The notes: generated by a model from the sequence alone, not told the origin. Numbered from the stretch's first letter, positions 8,982 to 18,890 are shown. The stretch: 39,579 bases of DNA from Alphaproteobacteria bacterium (GCA_015654635.1 JAATGP010000007.1:81771-121349); one strand, 5' to 3'. Translations and numbers: made by a program.

Positions 8982-8995
8982 TCCGCAATTGCGGA
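8982..8995. promoter_or_regulatory. 14-base perfect palindrome upstream of the M23 peptidase gene
   Basis: TCCGCAATTGCGGA lies 34 bp before the preferred GTG start of the peptidase gene. It is a perfect dyad with no spacer, so it is more likely a protein-binding site than an RNA hairpin. No known consensus was recognised. It sits in the 254-bp gap after the HAAS gene, which otherwise shows no gene. Confidence 0.3.
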
Positions 8996-9028
8996 GCACG
9001 AGGGGAACATCCTGAAGAAGGAAGCATC

Positions 9029-10597
9029 GTGAATCGTCGCAATGAAACGGCGCCATTCGATTCTGAGTGGAATCCCTCTGCTGGCGCGCTTGTCCTGAAT
9101 ACTGACAGCCGTTGGGCTATCGTCTCTACCACTGTCTCTGCCTTGATAGTCGGCTCAGTCGCTTGGCTCGCTGTGAGCACCATGCCGCCCGTTACCGGCG
9201 GATCGGTTGAAAATGCGAGCCGCGGTTTTCTTCCCTACCGCCTCTTTCAGCAACTCACGCAGTCTAACTCGAACGCGCTTTTTGGGAGCACGGAACCGGT
9301 GCCAAGCGCGCTGCCGGTCACGGTGGATCAGGCACAGACTCCAGAACGGGTGCAGCCGCATTCCACGATCGAGACACATACCGTCACGCTCGATAAGGGC
9401 GACACACTCGCGGGGGCATTGGAAAATGCCGGTATCTCCGCTGACGATGCCAATGGCGCCATCGCCGCGCTGTCGAAAGTCATTAGCCCGCGCAGTTTGC
9501 GCGCCGGGCTGACCTTTGACATCACCTACAACACCCATCCCGATGTCGTCGCTGGCAATAATCCGACTGCGGACGATGATGACGATGGCGATTTGGCCAA
9601 GGCCAAAGCCGTGCAAGGCGAGCCGATTGCCCGTCTGCTAACCATCAAATTCTCGCCCAGCATTGAGCACGATGTCGTCGTCACGCGCGCCGCGGATGGC
9701 AGCTTTACGGCCAATGACACCATCAAACAGCTGGTGGCGCGTGAACATCGCGCCGGTGCCAGCATCGACGGCAGCCTTTATCTCTCCGCGATGCGCGCCG
9801 GCATTCCGACTGACGTCGTGACCGAGATGATCAAGATGTTCTCATACAAGGTCGACTTCCAGCGCGACCTGCACCCCGGCGATTCTTTCGAGGTGTTCTA
9901 CAACTACTACTACACGCCGGCGGGACAGCCCGCCAAGAATGGCGCTATCTCCTATGCGGTGATGCGGCTCGGCGGCAAACAGATCGTGCTCTATCGCTAT
10001 CAATCCGATCCCAATTCGCCGCCGGAGTATTTCGATTCCACCGGTGAGAGCGCCAAGGGCATGCTGATGAAAACGCCGGTCGACGGCGCCCGCATCACCT
10101 CGGGTTTCGGTATGCGCTTTCATCCCGTGCTCGGTTATTCGCGCATGCATAAGGGCGTCGATTTCGGCGTTCCGGTCGGCACGCCGGTGATGGCCGCGGG
10201 CGGCGGTTCGATTGCCTTCATGGGCTGGGAAAGCGGTTATGGCCGCTTTGTGCTCGTCAATCACGGCAACGGCTATTCGACGGCCTATGGCCACCTGTCG
10301 CGCTTCTCCCCGGGACTGCATGTGGGTTCGCGCGTCGGCCAGGCGCAGATCATCGCTTATAGCGGTAATACCGGCATGACGACGGGGCCGCATCTGCATT
10401 ATGAGATTCGTCAGAACAATCAGCAGGTCAATCCGCTGTCGGTGAAGATGGCCCAAGGCCGCAAGCTTGATGGTAAGGAAATGCGGACCTTCCAAAGCGA
10501 GCGGCTCAGGATCGACGACAAGCTGGCTTCCACCAAGCTGGAAACCAAGGTGGCCGATGCAACGCTCGCTGCAAACCTAAGGTCAACATCGAAATAG
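9029..10597 (+). CDS. M23-family peptidoglycan endopeptidase
   Basis: This is a membrane-anchored murein hydrolase of 522 residues, probably cutting peptide cross-links in the periplasm. A transmembrane segment spans about residues 29-51 (WAIVSTTVSALIVGSVAWLA). A LysM/OapA-like region follows (VTLDKGDTLAGALENAG, near 115-135), then the C-terminal M23 domain near 360-460. Its zinc-site motifs are HPVLGYSRMHKGVDFG (H and D ligands) and GPHLHYEIR (HxH). An acidic run (DDDDDGD) sits in the linker. The architecture resembles MepM/ShyA-type enzymes. I prefer the GTG at 9029, with GAAGGAAG just upstream; an in-frame ATG at 8972 would add 19 residues but has no clear ribosome-binding site and would include the palindrome at 8982. 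Confidence 0.9.
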   Translation: MNRRNETAPFDSEWNPSAGALVLNTDSRWAIVSTTVSALIVGSVAWLAVSTMPPVTGGSVENASRGFLPYRLFQQLTQSNSNALFGSTEPVPSALPVTVDQAQTPERVQPHSTIETHTVTLDKGDTLAGALENAGISADDANGAIAALSKVISPRSLRAGLTFDITYNTHPDVVAGNNPTADDDDDGDLAKAKAVQGEPIARLLTIKFSPSIEHDVVVTRAADGSFTANDTIKQLVAREHRAGASIDGSLYLSAMRAGIPTDVVTEMIKMFSYKVDFQRDLHPGDSFEVFYNYYYTPAGQPAKNGAISYAVMRLGGKQIVLYRYQSDPNSPPEYFDSTGESAKGMLMKTPVDGARITSGFGMRFHPVLGYSRMHKGVDFGVPVGTPVMAAGGGSIAFMGWESGYGRFVLVNHGNGYSTAYGHLSRFSPGLHVGSRVGQAQIIAYSGNTGMTTGPHLHYEIRQNNQQVNPLSVKMAQGRKLDGKEMRTFQSERLRIDDKLASTKLETKVADATLAANLRSTSK

Positions 10598-10679
10598 CCA
10601 TTTTTCGATAGGCAAAGTTGGCAAAATCCACCACTCTTCTCCCCAGCCGGCGCAACGACCGGCATGGGGAGAAAACATC

Positions 10680-11255
10680 ATGGCAAATCCGAATGCGGCT
10701 GCGCAGGCCAATCCTGCCGCCCTGGGCCTCGTCTGTTTCGGCCTTACCACTATCCTCTTGAGTCTGATCAACGCGGGCGTATTGCCGCCCGGGGGCGAGC
10801 CCGTGGTTATTCCGCTCGCCATCGCCTTTGGCGGCACAGCGCAGATTCTCGCGGGGCTGATGGAATTCAAGCTCGGCAATACCTTCGGCACCACGGCCTT
10901 TATCGCCTATGGCGCTTTCTGGTGGTGGTTTGCGCTGCTCTTGATCTTCGGCCACACCGGCGTGATCGATTTGTCGAAGGCAGGTCCCACGGTGCCGGTG
11001 GTATTGATCCTCTGGGGCGTCTTCACGCTTTACATGTGGATCGGCACGTTCAAGCTTTCGCCGTTGCTGTTCCTGGTCTTTCTCACGCTGTGGGTAACCT
11101 TCTTTCTCCTCGGTGGCGGCGGCGTGCTGGCACGTCCTGACATTTCCAAGATCGGTGGCTGGGCCGGCCTCGCCTGTGGCACCCTCGCGCTCTATGGCAG
11201 CTTCGCGATGGTAATCAACAGCACCTTTGGCCGCAAAGTCATGCCGCTGGTGTAA
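10680..11255 (+). CDS. satP: Acetate/succinate transporter, GPR1/FUN34/YaaH (SatP) family
   Basis: This 191-residue inner-membrane protein has six predicted hydrophobic segments. It begins with the family signature NPAALGLVCFGLTTILLSL and carries GGTAQILAGLMEFKLGNTFGTTAF, another hallmark of the AceTr family. Members move acetate, and in some cases succinate, with protons. The ATG at 10680 is preceded by GGGGAGA. The gene is 82 bp downstream of the peptidase gene and ends at a strong bidirectional hairpin. Together with adhE further along the window it fits a cell that makes or uses acetate, but nothing ties the two genes directly. Confidence 0.9.
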   Translation: MANPNAAAQANPAALGLVCFGLTTILLSLINAGVLPPGGEPVVIPLAIAFGGTAQILAGLMEFKLGNTFGTTAFIAYGAFWWWFALLLIFGHTGVIDLSKAGPTVPVVLILWGVFTLYMWIGTFKLSPLLFLVFLTLWVTFFLLGGGGVLARPDISKIGGWAGLACGTLALYGSFAMVINSTFGRKVMPLV

Positions 11256-11263
11256 CCCTGAGT

Positions 11264-11293
11264 TCCCTCGCCCCCAGAAGTGGGGGCGAGGGA
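11264..11293. terminator. Bidirectional rho-independent terminator between satP and clpB
   Basis: A 13-bp perfect stem (left arm TCCCTCGCCCCCA, right arm 11281-11293) closes a GAAG tetraloop. GAGTTTT follows on the plus strand. It lies between the convergent ends of satP (stop 11255) and clpB (stop 11307), so it can serve both genes. The plus-strand side has the better T-run. Confidence 0.85.
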
Positions 11294-11306
11294 GAGTTTT
11301 CGGGGC

Positions 11307-13925
11307 TTAATTCAGCGCCCGGCTCGGTGCATCTTCGTAAGCCAGATCATCAGCTGTGGGGAACTCCACGCCGTTCAAGCTGAGGCCGGAATGACCGGTG
11401 CTCACTTGCACCGTCGAGCCATCGCCGATTTTTCCCTCAAGCAAAAGATGCGCGAGCGGGTCCTGCAGGCGGCGCTGGATCACACGCTTCAAAGGCCGCG
11501 CCCCATAGACCGGATCATAACCGGCATTGGCGAGCCATTCGCGCGCCTTGGCATCGAGCGTGATCTCGATCTTGCGGTCGGCGAGCAGTTTGTGCAGGCG
11601 AGCCACTTGGATATCGACGATCTTGTCCATGTTGAGCCGCGTCAGGCGATGGAAGAGGATGATCTCATCCAGCCGGTTCAAGAATTCCGGCCGGAAATGG
11701 GCCCGCACCGCATCCATCACCGCCAGCCGCGCCTCGCGCGTTTCTTCACCGGACAAAAGTTCCGTGCCGAGATTGGAGGTGAGAATGATCACCGTGTTCT
11801 TGAAATCCACCGTACGGCCCTGCCCGTCCGTCAGGCGGCCGTCGTCCAGCACCTGCAGCAGCACGTTGAAGACATCCGGATGTGCCTTTTCGACTTCGTC
11901 GACCAGCGACACCTGATAAGGCCGCCGCCGCACCGCTTCCGTCAGCACGCCGCCTTCTTCATAGCCGACGTACCCCGGCGGGGCGCCGATCAGGCGGGCC
12001 ACGGAGTGCTTCTCCATGAACTCGCTCATATCGATGCGCACCAGGGCGCTGTCGTCGTCGAACAGAAACGCGGCCAGCGCTTTGGTTAGCTCGGTCTTGC
12101 CGACACCCGTGGGCCCCAGGAACAGGAACGAACCAATCGGCCGGTTGGGATCTTGCAAGCCCGCCCGCGCCCGGCGCACGGCGTTGGCGATGGCATGTAC
12201 GGCTGGGCTCTGGCCGACGACGCGTTTTTCCAGTGCCTCTTCCATCTTCAAGAGCTTGTCGCGCTCGCCTTCCAGCATCTTATCGACCGGAATGCCGGTC
12301 CAGCGCGAGACGATTTGGGCGATATGCTCGGGCAGCACCGCCTCGTTCACCATCGCGCCTTGCCGCCGCTCTTCATTGTCGCGCAGCTGTTTTTCGAGCC
12401 CTGGAATGACGCCATATTGCAATTCACCGGCCCTGGCATATTCGCCGCGGCGCTGAGCGATATCGATTTCGGCCCGCGCCTTATCGAGTTTTTCCTTCAG
12501 GCTCTGCACATCCTGTACCGATTGCTTTTCCGCCTTCCATTTGGCGGTCAATTCGCCAGAGTCTTCTTCCAGATTGGCGAGTTCTTTTTCCAGATTTTCC
12601 AGACGGTCCTTGGAGGCCTTGTCGGTCTCCTTGCGCAATGCTTCGCGCTCGATTTTGAGCTGCACCACGCGGCGGTCGAGTTCATCCAAGGCTTCGGGCT
12701 TGGAATCGACCTGCATGCGCAGACGGCTGGCCGCTTCATCCATCAAATCTATGGCTTTGTCGGGCAGAAAGCGGTCGGTGATGTAGCGGTTGGAAAGCTG
12801 TGCTGCGGCCACGATGGCGGAATCGGTGATGCGCACACCGTGATGGACTTCGTATTTTTCTTTCAGACCGCGCAGGATCGAGATGGTGTCTTCCACCGTC
12901 GGCTCGCTGACAAAGACCGGCTGGAAACGCCGCGCCAGCGCCGCGTCCTTCTCGATGTATTTGCGATATTCATTCAACGTAGTGGCACCGATGCAGTGCA
13001 GTTCACCGCGCGCCAGCGAGGGTTTCAGCAAATTGGAAGCATCCATCGCCCCTTCGCCAGCTCCGGCACCGACCAACGTGTGCATCTCGTCGATGAAGAG
13101 AATGACTTTGCCTTCTGCGGCCGTGATTTCCTGCAAAACAGCCTTTAGCCGTTCCTCGAATTCGCCGCGGAATTTGGCGCCTGCAATCAGCGAGCCCATA
13201 TCGAGGGCCATCAGCCGTTTGTCGCGCAGACTCTCGGGCACATCGCCATTGACGATGCGCAGTGCCAAGCCTTCGGCGATGGCCGTTTTGCCGACGCCAG
13301 GTTCGCCAATGAGGACGGGATTGTTTTTGGTCCGGCGCGACAGCACCTGAATGGTCCGGCGGATTTCTTCGTCGCGGCCGATCACCGGATCCAGCTTGCC
13401 GCTGCGGGCCAGCTCGGTGAGGTCGCGGGCGTATTTCTTCAGCGAGTCATAGGCGTTTTCCGCCGTGGCACTGTCGGCGCTACGGCCCTTGCGCAGATCG
13501 GCAATGGCTTTGCTCAGCCCTTGCGGCGCCGCGCCCGCATCTTTCAAAATCCTGCCGCTTTCGCCCGCCGACATGGCCAGTGCCAGCAGCAGATATTCCG
13601 CCGTGACGAAGCTGTCGCCCGCTTTGGTGGCAACGTCTTGTGCCGATTCCAGGACGCGCGCCGTCTCTTGATTCAGGTAGACCTGTCCGGCGCCGGAGCC
13701 ATCCACGCGCGGCATCTTGCCGAGCGCGCGGGCCACCGCCTCGCGCACCTGTTCCGGGCGTCCGCCAGCGGCAGCGATCAAGCGTGCTGCCAGGCCCTCC
13801 TCATCATCGATAAGGACTTTCAGGAGATGTTCGGGGGTGAAGAATTGGTGGTTGGAACGGGTGGCTAAACCCTGCGCGGACTGAATGAAGCCGCGCGCCC
13901 GTTCGGTGAATTTCTCGATATCCAT
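11307..13925 (-). CDS. clpB: ATP-dependent disaggregase ClpB
   Basis: ClpB (872 residues, normal length) is a hexameric cytosolic AAA+ chaperone that pulls proteins out of aggregates with DnaK. The N-terminal Clp repeat domain ([16 protein letters not shown]) is followed by AAA-1 with [13 protein letters not shown] and Walker [16 protein letters not shown]. The coiled-coil middle domain lies around residues 400-530, and AAA-2 has [13 protein letters not shown] and [13 protein letters not shown]. The C-terminal [14 protein letters not shown] is typical. It is the last gene of a minus-strand run behind prfA, prmC and the DUF4167 gene, an order common in Alphaproteobacteria. I looked for a sigma-32 promoter in the 209-bp gap upstream and could not support one. 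Confidence 0.98.
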   Translation of the reverse strand: MDIEKFTERARGFIQSAQGLATRSNHQFFTPEHLLKVLIDDEEGLAARLIAAAGGRPEQVREAVARALGKMPRVDGSGAGQVYLNQETARVLESAQDVATKAGDSFVTAEYLLLALAMSAGESGRILKDAGAAPQGLSKAIADLRKGRSADSATAENAYDSLKKYARDLTELARSGKLDPVIGRDEEIRRTIQVLSRRTKNNPVLIGEPGVGKTAIAEGLALRIVNGDVPESLRDKRLMALDMGSLIAGAKFRGEFEERLKAVLQEITAAEGKVILFIDEMHTLVGAGAGEGAMDASNLLKPSLARGELHCIGATTLNEYRKYIEKDAALARRFQPVFVSEPTVEDTISILRGLKEKYEVHHGVRITDSAIVAAAQLSNRYITDRFLPDKAIDLMDEAASRLRMQVDSKPEALDELDRRVVQLKIEREALRKETDKASKDRLENLEKELANLEEDSGELTAKWKAEKQSVQDVQSLKEKLDKARAEIDIAQRRGEYARAGELQYGVIPGLEKQLRDNEERRQGAMVNEAVLPEHIAQIVSRWTGIPVDKMLEGERDKLLKMEEALEKRVVGQSPAVHAIANAVRRARAGLQDPNRPIGSFLFLGPTGVGKTELTKALAAFLFDDDSALVRIDMSEFMEKHSVARLIGAPPGYVGYEEGGVLTEAVRRRPYQVSLVDEVEKAHPDVFNVLLQVLDDGRLTDGQGRTVDFKNTVIILTSNLGTELLSGEETREARLAVMDAVRAHFRPEFLNRLDEIILFHRLTRLNMDKIVDIQVARLHKLLADRKIEITLDAKAREWLANAGYDPVYGARPLKRVIQRRLQDPLAHLLLEGKIGDGSTVQVSTGHSGLSLNGVEFPTADDLAYEDAPSRALN

Positions 13926-13979
13926 GTCTGCCTCATAAGCCCAAGCCCCGGGGCCCCGCCATAGCGGCAGCCTAGGACA

Positions 13980-14002
13980 AGTCCGTGGTTAAGGCACGGA
14001 CT
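13980..14002. other. Hairpin in the DUF4167-clpB gap
   Basis: An 8-bp perfect stem, AGTCCGTG and CACGGACT, encloses a 7-base loop. It is about 55 bp upstream of the clpB start on the minus strand. No T-run follows on either strand, so it is not a classical terminator. It could shape the clpB leader or be a protein site. Confidence 0.35.
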
Positions 14003-14134
14003 CGACCGCGCGGCGTCCGCAAAAGTGTATGGGTTTTGCGTTAGACGCCGCGGCAGCCATATGAGCGCCGTGTCTAGCAGACTATGTGGGAACCGATTGC
14101 CCAAACGGCAAGGGTGCCTGGATGCAAAATGGCG

Positions 14135-14584
14135 CTATTCCGCCGCTTCGGACTCGTCGCCGTCGTCGTCGTCACCGTCATCCTGGTTTTCCGCCAAGGA
14201 AAAGGATGGTGTGCTGGTGGCGGTTTGCTGGGTGACAGCTGGCTGTTCGCCATTTCCATTGGGGGCCTTGGCGGCCTGCTGGGCCTGCCATTGCGCCTGC
14301 TGCGCCTGAGCCGCCGCCATGATGCGGTAATAGTGCTCGGCATGCTGGAGATAATTCTCGGCCATCACGCGGTCGCCAGAGGAGTTGGCGTCACGGGCGA
14401 GCTGCAGGTACTTTTCATAGATGTGCGAAGCCGTGCCACGAATCTTAACTTCGGGGCCGCTCGAATCATAAGAGCGATTGGGGTTGAACCCACCGCCGCC
14501 TCCCCCGCCGCCGCCACCACTGCCACCGTTGTGACCGTTATGACCGTTCTGCGGCCGACGACCGCCTCTGCGTGAGCGTTTCAC
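14135..14584 (-). CDS. DUF4167 domain protein, glycine-rich, likely RNA-associated
   Basis: This small basic protein of about 149 residues has an alphaproteobacterial DUF4167 core: NRSYDSSGPEVKIRGTASHIYEKYLQLARDA then SGDRVMAENYLQHAEHYYRI. The first 35 residues are Arg/Asn/Gly-rich (KRSRRGGRRPQNGHNGHNGG followed by a run of about ten glycines), and the C-terminus is acidic (DDGDDDDGDESEAAE). Its biochemical role is not established; the N-terminal RGG-like stretch suggests nucleic-acid contact. I chose the GTG at 14584 because AAGGGGA lies six bases upstream. An in-frame ATG at 14614 would add ten residues (MPSFKTQGDN) but has no Shine-Dalgarno sequence. It sits between prmC and clpB, as in many relatives. 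Confidence 0.82.
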   Translation of the reverse strand: MKRSRRGGRRPQNGHNGHNGGSGGGGGGGGGGFNPNRSYDSSGPEVKIRGTASHIYEKYLQLARDANSSGDRVMAENYLQHAEHYYRIMAAAQAQQAQWQAQQAAKAPNGNGEQPAVTQQTATSTPSFSLAENQDDGDDDDGDESEAAE

Positions 14585-14714
14585 GTTGTCCCCTTGGGTT
14601 TTGAAGCTAGGCATTTGCTGCGCGCGCGCAGGCCGCTGTGCATACAACCATGTGAATAAACATCTTTCGCAATGTGTGAGGCTGGACGCGTCCAACACGC
14701 CACTCCGCCGCGAC

Positions 14715-14756
14715 CGTTCCGGTCACAGGCAGGTGCCTCTCCCAAGTGCCGGAACG
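14715..14756. other. Hairpin between prmC and the DUF4167 gene
   Basis: Arms CGTTCCGG (14715-14722) and CCGGAACG (14749-14756) are perfectly complementary, with 26 bases between them that can themselves pair partly (GGCAGGTGCC). It lies just downstream of the prmC stop on the minus strand. There is no T-run, so termination is uncertain. The 12-base palindrome TGGACGCGTCCA at 14683-14694 is in the same gap. Confidence 0.35.
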
Positions 14757-14772
14757 TAACGGGTTGGCCAGC

Positions 14773-15564
14773 CTATTCCAACTGTTTTTTCGTTCCCGCA
14801 ATCACAATCCGCGGAACCCCGGCCAGATCGCGCGCAATCCGCAGCACCTCGAGCCCGGCATAGGCAAAGACGGCAGCGGCAGAATCGGCCTGACCGGCGC
14901 CGATTTCGATAAAGGCCGTACCGCCCAGCTTTTTGAGCGCCGGTGCCAAAACACGCACTGCATCAAGACCATCCGGGCCGCCGTCGAGCGCCTGGGCAGG
15001 CTCAAAATCCTTCACCTCCGGCTCCAGCGCCGCGATATCGGCAGTGCGGATATAGGGTGGGTTTGAAACAATGATGTCAAAAGACCCGTCCAGATTTTCG
15101 GCCCAGTTGCCCGCCCGCACCGAGCCGCGCTCTGCCAAGCCGAGGCGTTCCAGATTACCGGCGGCGATATTTTGAGCAATTTGCGACGAATCAATCCCGA
15201 GCCCGCTTGCGTTCGGGTACTCGCTCAAAAGGGCCGCCAAGATGCAGCCTGAGCCGGTGCCGAGATCGAGGACCCGCAGCGCCGCAGAGCGGTCTGGAAA
15301 ATCCGCCAGCACCGCGTCGATGATGGTTTCGGTATCGGGGCGCGGAATCAACACGCCGGGGCTGACGGCGAAGCTAAGGCTCCAGAATTCCTTCTGGCCG
15401 GTGATGTAAGCCACCGGTTCGCGCGCCGCGCGGCGAATGATGAAAGTTTCAAAACGCGCCGGATCACCGCCTGCCGCCTGCCACAGCACCCGTGCATCGA
15501 GGCGGGGATTGTCAATGCCAGCAGCCGCCAGCCTCGCCGTGGCATCGCGCAACGGGTCGCTCAT
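14773..15564 (-). CDS. prmC: Release factor glutamine methyltransferase PrmC
   Basis: PrmC methylates the glutamine of the GGQ motif in release factors, raising termination efficiency. This is a 263-residue protein with an N-terminal helical domain, SAM motif [19 protein letters not shown] near residue 100, and the diagnostic substrate-glutamine motif NPPYI near 165. The start codon overlaps the prfA stop codon (ATGA, 15561-15564), so the methyltransferase is translationally coupled to its own substrate. The length is slightly shorter than E. coli PrmC but complete. Confidence 0.97.
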   Translation of the reverse strand: MSDPLRDATARLAAAGIDNPRLDARVLWQAAGGDPARFETFIIRRAAREPVAYITGQKEFWSLSFAVSPGVLIPRPDTETIIDAVLADFPDRSAALRVLDLGTGSGCILAALLSEYPNASGLGIDSSQIAQNIAAGNLERLGLAERGSVRAGNWAENLDGSFDIIVSNPPYIRTADIAALEPEVKDFEPAQALDGGPDGLDAVRVLAPALKKLGGTAFIEIGAGQADSAAAVFAYAGLEVLRIARDLAGVPRIVIAGTKKQLE

Positions 15565-16643
15565 GCGTTATCCGATTCCAGTTCGGCGAGGCGCCCCGCC
15601 TGATCCTCGGTGATCAGCGCATCGACGATATCGCCCAGATCGTCGCCCGCGATGATGCGGTCGAGTTTGTAAAGCGTCAGATTGATGCGGTGATCGGTGA
15701 CGCGGCCTTGCGGAAAATTGTAAGTGCGAATGCGCTCCGAACGATCCCCGGAGCCGACCAAGCTTTTGCGTTCGGATGCCCGCGCCGAATCCACCCGCTC
15801 GCGTTCCATCTCGAACAGTTTGGCCTTCAGCATCTTCATCGCCTGGGCTTTGTTCTTGTGCTGCGATTTCTCCGTCTGCTGCGCGATGGCGATGCCGGTC
15901 GGCAGATGGGTGATGCGCACCGCGCTTTCGGTCTTGTTGACGTGCTGGCCGCCCGCACCCTGGGCGCGATAGACGTCGATGCGCAGATCTTTGTCATTGA
16001 TGACAACATCGACATCTTCCGGCTCCGGCAGTACCGCCACCGTTGCCGCCGAAGTATGGATGCGACCGCCCGCTTCGGTCACGGGCACGCGCTGTACGCG
16101 GTGGCCGCCGCTTTCAAATTTCAGCTTGGCGAAAACGCCCTGCCCCTGCACATCCAGAATGGCTTCCTTGACGCCGCCGAGGTCGCTTTCCGACAAGCTC
16201 ATCACATCCACCTTCCAGCCCTGCAGCTGGCAATAGCGGGTGTACATTTTGAGGAGATCGCCCGCGAACAATGCCGCCTCATCCCCGCCGGTCCCGGCGC
16301 GGATTTCGACGATGGCCGAGGAATTGTCGGCAGCATCTTTGGGCAGCAATTGCAGTTTGAGGTCGTGTTCCAGCTTTTCCAGGCTGGCTTTGATATCGGC
16401 GCGCTCCTGCTCGGCCATATCGCGCATCTCACCATCCGTCGTGGGATCGGCGAACAGCGCCTCGGTCTCGGCAAGCTGCTTTTCGGCGTTGCGATAAGCG
16501 GAGGCGGCCTCCACCACGGGGGCGAGGTCGGAATGCTCTTTGGAAAGTTTGACGAAGGCGGGCCCCGACAGGCCGGATGACAGCTCCGCCTCCACAGCTT
16601 GAAAGCGTTCCAGCAGGCGTTCGAGTTTGGCGGTGGGGATCAT
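15561..16643 (-). CDS. prfA: Peptide chain release factor 1
   Basis: RF1 (360 residues) recognises UAA and UAG stop codons and triggers peptide release. GGQ is present in [18 protein letters not shown], and the codon-recognition PxT motif is in [14 protein letters not shown], which marks RF1 rather than RF2. The ATG at 16643 has no visible Shine-Dalgarno sequence, and it is embedded in the right part of a long inverted repeat (16642-16728) that could fold the mRNA around the start codon. The gene follows ispG by 81 bp and overlaps prmC by four bases. Confidence 0.98.
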   Translation of the reverse strand: MIPTAKLERLLERFQAVEAELSSGLSGPAFVKLSKEHSDLAPVVEAASAYRNAEKQLAETEALFADPTTDGEMRDMAEQERADIKASLEKLEHDLKLQLLPKDAADNSSAIVEIRAGTGGDEAALFAGDLLKMYTRYCQLQGWKVDVMSLSESDLGGVKEAILDVQGQGVFAKLKFESGGHRVQRVPVTEAGGRIHTSAATVAVLPEPEDVDVVINDKDLRIDVYRAQGAGGQHVNKTESAVRITHLPTGIAIAQQTEKSQHKNKAQAMKMLKAKLFEMERERVDSARASERKSLVGSGDRSERIRTYNFPQGRVTDHRINLTLYKLDRIIAGDDLGDIVDALITEDQAGRLAELESDNA

Positions 16644-16728
16644 GACAGCAACATTTAAGACGGGCGACGGGACAAGCGGAGACGTTAAGCCCCGCTCGCT
16701 ACAACCCGTTTCCCCGTCTTGCTGTCAT
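16642..16728. repeat. Long inverted repeat spanning the ispG stop and prfA start codons
   Basis: The right arm CCCGTCTTGCTGTCAT (16713-16728) is the perfect complement of ATGACAGCAA (16642-16651) plus GACGGG (16659-16664). The left arm is interrupted by a 7-base insert, CATTTAA. That gives 16 base pairs with one bulge and a loop of about 48 bases. On the minus-strand mRNA the 5' arm covers the ispG stop codon (16725-16727) and the 3' arm reaches into the prfA ATG (16641-16643). No T-run follows, so it is not an ordinary terminator. A translational or processing role is inferred. Confidence 0.6.
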
Positions 16729-17849
16729 TGTGCTGCCACTTCTTCGCGCGCGGCTTCAATTTCGACCGCTTTTTTCTCGCATAGACCGACGATGTGCTCA
16801 ATCAGATCACCATTCTCGATGCGATAAACCGGATCGCCATTGAGATAGATCTGGCCGTGGCCCTTGCCGGCGCCGCCGCCGGTGAAGCCGATATCCGTTT
16901 CGCGCGCTTCGCCAGGGCCGTTGACGACGCAACCGATGATCGACAGGCTCATCGGCGTGGTGATGTGCTTGAGGCGATCTTCCAGCGTCTTGACGGTGTT
17001 GATGACGTCGAAGCCTTGCCGTGCGCAAGACGGGCAGGAAATGATGTTCACGCCGCGCGCCCGCAGGCTCAGACCTTTCAGAATATCGAAGCCGACGCGC
17101 ACTTCTTCCACCGGATCGGCCGAAAGCGAGACGCGGATGGTATCGCCGACGCCGCTCCACAAGAGCATGCCCATGCCGATGGAGGATTTGACGGTGCCGG
17201 AAATCAGGCCGCCCGCTTCGGTGATGCCCAGATGCAGGGGGCAATCGATGGCTTCGGCCAATGCCGTATAAGCGGCCACGGCGAGGAAGACATCCGACGC
17301 CTTCACAGAGATTTTGTATTCGCGAAAATCATTGTCGTCGAGAATCTTGGCGTGGCTGAGCGCGCTTTCGACCATCGCTTCCGGGCACGGCTCGCCATAT
17401 TTCTCCAGCAGCTCTTTTTCCAGCGACCCGGCATTGACGCCGATGCGGATGGCGCAGCCATGATCTTTGGCGGCCTGGACGACTTCCCTCACCCGCGCCG
17501 CCGAGCCGATATTGCCTGGATTGATGCGCAGGCACGCAGCCCCCGCTTCCGCCGCCTCGATCGCGCGTTTGTAGTGGAAGTGGATATCGGCCACGATCGG
17601 GATGGTTGCGGCCTTGCAAATCGCCTTCAGCGCCACCGTCGATTCCTCATCGGGACAAGACACGCGAACGATATCGGCGCCAGCCTCTTCGATCAGGCGA
17701 ATCTGATTGATCGTCGCCCTGGCGTCGGAGGTGACCGTATTGGTCATGGTCTGCACGCTGATCGGGGCATCGCCCCCGATAGCCACAGGACCAACGTGGA
17801 TTTGGCGGCTCTTGCGCCGGTGAATATCGCGGTAGCTTCGAACGCTCAT
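16725..17849 (-). CDS. ispG: 4-hydroxy-3-methylbut-2-enyl diphosphate synthase (flavodoxin/ferredoxin)
   Basis: IspG (GcpE) is the [4Fe-4S] enzyme of the MEP isoprenoid pathway that reduces methylerythritol cyclodiphosphate to HMBPP. This is a 374-residue bacterial-type protein with an N-terminal TIM barrel ([38 protein letters not shown]). The C-terminal cluster-binding cysteines are in ISCPSCAR and [11 protein letters not shown], and GxGGGxG-like [15 protein letters not shown] follows. It sits 27 bp after the RodZ-like gene on the same strand, a pairing seen in many proteobacteria. Its presence shows that the organism makes isoprenoids through 1-deoxyxylulose-5-phosphate, which is relevant to the RuBisCO-like/cupin pair elsewhere in the window. 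Confidence 0.98.
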   Translation of the reverse strand: MSVRSYRDIHRRKSRQIHVGPVAIGGDAPISVQTMTNTVTSDARATINQIRLIEEAGADIVRVSCPDEESTVALKAICKAATIPIVADIHFHYKRAIEAAEAGAACLRINPGNIGSAARVREVVQAAKDHGCAIRIGVNAGSLEKELLEKYGEPCPEAMVESALSHAKILDDNDFREYKISVKASDVFLAVAAYTALAEAIDCPLHLGITEAGGLISGTVKSSIGMGMLLWSGVGDTIRVSLSADPVEEVRVGFDILKGLSLRARGVNIISCPSCARQGFDVINTVKTLEDRLKHITTPMSLSIIGCVVNGPGEARETDIGFTGGGAGKGHGQIYLNGDPVYRIENGDLIEHIVGLCEKKAVEIEAAREEVAAQ

Positions 17850-17876
17850 GGCAACCCTTCGTCAGACGAAAACGAA

Positions 17877-18890
17877 CTAGCGGTGGTTACCATTATAGCG
17901 ATCTTGAATCGACTGCACATCGAAGGAAAGTGCTTCGATCGTTTCCTGATTGTGTCCTGCAGCACCCATAAGTGAGCCGTCGAGGCTCACTTCCACTGCC
18001 CCTGCATTCGGTGTGGTTAAAGTCAGGCCGGGAATATTGGGCATCCGATAGCTATCGCCCGGCTTCAGCAGGCGGTTCTGGTAGACGCGGCCATCAGCAC
18101 CCTGGATCAGGATTCGCGTCGCCTCACGGGCCCGCAGAACCACACGCGCAGATTTGCTGCTGTCGCCATAAACCTGCCCTGGCGGGAGAGGTTGTTCCGC
18201 CGGCGGCGGTGGCGCCGCTGCCGGAGCAGTCGTTGCGGCGTTTTGATCCGCCGCTGGCGGCGTCGCGGTTTGCCCACCGACACCGTCGCCCACGGGCAGA
18301 CTGGTATCCAAGGGGTGGGTCAAAGGCTGGGTGACGGTCAATTGGGTCGGCGCCACTTTGTGCGCCACGGGCCGCGGCACGACAGGCGCGGGCGCCACTG
18401 GCTGCTCATTCAGCATCTTGTCCGCCGAAGCCGCAAGCTGATAGGCGCCATACAACACCAGCACCACCACCACGCCTGCCATGATTTTCCAGCCATGAGG
18501 CATGCGGTGTTCGGCATCTTCGTCGATCAGGGTGATCGGCGTCACCGAAGTATCGCTGCGGCCCGCAATCTCGGCCTTGAAGCGCTCCACGCATTGCACC
18601 GCGTCCAGCCCGAGGTAATCTGCATACGAACGAATGAAGCCGACCGCGTAAGTGCGCCCCGGCAAGGCTTCGATGCGATCTTCTTCCAACGCCTCGAGAT
18701 GATCTTTGCGGATCTTGAGCACGCGGGACACCGAAGCCAGATCATCGCCGCGGCGCAGACGCGCGGTGCGCAAATCCTGGCCAACGGTGTCCAGCGGTGC
18801 GTCCATCTCATCGGAGATTTCGCGCAAGTGGATGCGTCTGCGATCGAGGCCGCCTTCGCTGTCCAATGTAAGGCGCGTGACTTTGGTCAT
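17877..18890 (-). CDS. RodZ-like cytoskeletal HTH membrane protein (DUF4115)
   Basis: The protein has 337 residues. An N-terminal helix-turn-helix of the HTH_25 type lies around 35-105 ([48 protein letters not shown]). A single transmembrane segment is near 138-157 (IMAGVVVVLVLYGAYQLAA), followed by a long Pro/Ala/Thr-rich periplasmic linker. A C-terminal DUF4115 domain follows (VVLRAREATRILIQGADG, LLKPGDSYRMPN). RodZ links MreB filaments to the cell wall machinery. The alphaproteobacterial version commonly lies just before ispG, as here. It has about 30 extra residues before the HTH compared with E. coli RodZ; the start is the ATG at 18890. Confidence 0.87.
   Translation of the reverse strand: MTKVTRLTLDSEGGLDRRRIHLREISDEMDAPLDTVGQDLRTARLRRGDDLASVSRVLKIRKDHLEALEEDRIEALPGRTYAVGFIRSYADYLGLDAVQCVERFKAEIAGRSDTSVTPITLIDEDAEHRMPHGWKIMAGVVVVLVLYGAYQLAASADKMLNEQPVAPAPVVPRPVAHKVAPTQLTVTQPLTHPLDTSLPVGDGVGGQTATPPAADQNAATTAPAAAPPPPAEQPLPPGQVYGDSSKSARVVLRAREATRILIQGADGRVYQNRLLKPGDSYRMPNIPGLTLTTPNAGAVEVSLDGSLMGAAGHNQETIEALSFDVQSIQDRYNGNHR

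Noticed and set aside
10588..10609. ATCGAAA/TTTCGAT hairpin at the end of the M23 gene
   Set aside because: The stem is AT-rich, only 7 bp, includes the stop codon and lacks a T-run after it, so it is a poor terminator.
13926..14134. Possible sigma-32 heat-shock promoter before clpB
   Set aside because: A CTTG followed by CTAT-like bases exists, but spacing and -10 sequence do not match the consensus well enough to annotate.
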